Shown in pieces: positions 63,324-64,000 of a DNA stretch of 64,000 nt; the stretch's first letter is position 1; each line of letters begins with the position of its first letter. Where the stretch lies: the NCBI RefSeq assembly GCF_000961795.1, contig NZ_LADU01000114.1, positions 1 through 64,000 of the forward strand. Reading direction: 5' to 3'. The stretch comes from Hyphomonas sp. BRH_c22. Its GTDB lineage: Bacteria; Pseudomonadota; Alphaproteobacteria; Caulobacterales; Hyphomonadaceae. A model generated the notes under the pieces. It saw nothing but the letters and a program-made list of their open reading frames with translations. It was not told the DNA's origin and made no database searches. A program made the translations under genes and the position numbers.

Positions 63324-64000
63324 ATGAGCCTGTTTGATCTATCCGGAAAATCAGCCATCATTACAGGATCATCGCGCGGCATCGGCCGGGCGATTGCCGA
63401 GGCCATGGCCGACCAGGGTGCGAAAGTGACGATTTCGTCGCGCAAGCCCGGCCCGTGCCAGGAAGTGGCCGCCGCCATCAATGAAAAGCACGGTGACGGC
63501 ACCGCGATTGCCGTGCCCGCGAACATCTCTTCCAAGGAAGAGCTGCAGGCCATGGTCGATGCAACAAACAAGGCCTTCGGCAAGATTGACGTGGTGGTCT
63601 GCAACGCCGCCGCCAACCCTTATTACGGCCCGATGGAAGGCATTACCGACGACCAGTTCGAAAAAGTGCTGCAGAACAACATCATCTCCAACCACTGGCT
63701 GATCCAGATGTGCATGCCGCAGATGCGGGAACGCAAGGACGGCGCGATCATCCTGGTGTCGTCGATTGGCGGCCTGCGCGGTTCGCCGATCATTGGCGCC
63801 TATAACATCTCCAAGGCCGCGGACTTCCAGCTTGCCCGCAACCTGGCCACCGAATACGGCAAGGACAATATCCGCGTGAACTGCATTGCGCCCGGACTGA
63901 TCCGCACCGACTTCGCCCGCGCCCTGTGGGAAGACCCGCAGAACCTGAAGCGCGCCCTTTCCGGCACGCCGATGGCACGGATTGGCGAGCCGGAAGAAAT
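63324..64000 (+). CDS. Short-chain dehydrogenase/reductase (3' end outside window)
   Basis: The frame opens at ATG 63324 after an AGGGAG ribosome-binding site and runs off the window after about 225 codons. The cofactor motif TGSSRGIG is at residues 14-21, with the NAA segment at VVCNAAANPYYGP. The catalytic serine is in LVSSIGG and the Y-x-x-x-K pair in AYNISKAADF. This is a classical SDR; substrate unknown. The sequence DDQFEKVLQNNIISNHWLIQ resembles DHRS4-like oxidoreductases. Confidence 0.93.
   Translation, partial: MSLFDLSGKSAIITGSSRGIGRAIAEAMADQGAKVTISSRKPGPCQEVAAAINEKHGDGTAIAVPANISSKEELQAMVDATNKAFGKIDVVVCNAAANPYYGPMEGITDDQFEKVLQNNIISNHWLIQMCMPQMRERKDGAIILVSSIGGLRGSPIIGAYNISKAADFQLARNLATEYGKDNIRVNCIAPGLIRTDFARALWEDPQNLKRALSGTPMARIGEPEE

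Overview
The window is a GC-rich, gene-dense piece of an alphaproteobacterial chromosome. Several blocks point to the Caulobacterales/Hyphomonadaceae side of the class: a rpoZ-rsh-pyrE-pdxJ-acpS-rnc-era-recO cluster, an argH-lptM-lysA cluster beside a TIGR02302 (DUF4175) protein, a TipF-like EAL protein, a PduO-type cobalamin adenosyltransferase, and a TTAA-N7-TTAA CtrA-type box. The genus cannot be fixed by reading alone; Hyphomonas or a close relative is a reasonable guess. Nearly all genes are housekeeping or envelope genes, packed with overlapping or abutting ends.

Layout. 1-1272: a partial membrane-protein gene, an SRPBCC protein and its ArsR-type regulator. 1397-5392: an MFS transporter overlapping a glycerate-kinase-like gene, convergent with transketolase. 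5493-6970: a coiled-coil protein, ZapA, a HIG1-type membrane protein and a cobalamin adenosyltransferase. 7069-13989: an MBL hydrolase, a DUF4175 giant and lysA, a lipoprotein, lptM and argH, with tlpA divergent. 14601-19502: a lipoprotein, a PiuC-type dioxygenase, a nuclease-like protein, hydroxyacyl-CoA dehydrogenase and etfBA. 19708-20915: a REP-like repeat interrupted by an IS110-family element. 20936-27691: lipoprotein, LemA, sirtuin, small heat-shock protein, ParC, extensin-like protein, MAPEG and GST. 27688-34632: the recO-to-rpoZ operon on the minus strand. 34784-45935: NYN protein, TPP enzyme, feruloyl-CoA synthase, zinc-ribbon potassium channel, pyrC, ygfZ, tag and a KAS III enzyme. 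46103-51532: HD hydrolase, NrtR-like regulator, an M16 peptidase pair, a DUF3035 lipoprotein and lspA. 51578-61429: ileS, a YbjN-like protein, ribF, MaoC, a HAD protein, TipF-like, a degenerate MBL lipoprotein and an FAH-family enzyme. 61540-64000: a DUF262/DUF1524 protein and a partial SDR.

The most striking item is the IS110-family element at 19788-20906. It sits exactly inside a dispersed palindromic repeat, and intact copies of that repeat elsewhere in the window give both junctions to the base. The 177-base non-coding end upstream of the transposase has the layout of a bridge RNA. One loop carries an 8-base copy of the left target and a 6-base complement of the right target, closed by an 11-bp stem. 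A second loop carries an 8-base copy of the element's own other end. The element therefore appears to be RNA-programmed for the host's REP-like repeats.

Other points worth a look: a palindromic operator over the ArsR start codon; two 25-bp TTAA-N17-TTAA sites upstream of tipF and between parC and the extensin gene; an MBL-fold lipoprotein whose metal motif is erased; a low-GC patch inside ileS; a long inverted repeat between era and recO; and the absence of lepB between acpS and rnc.
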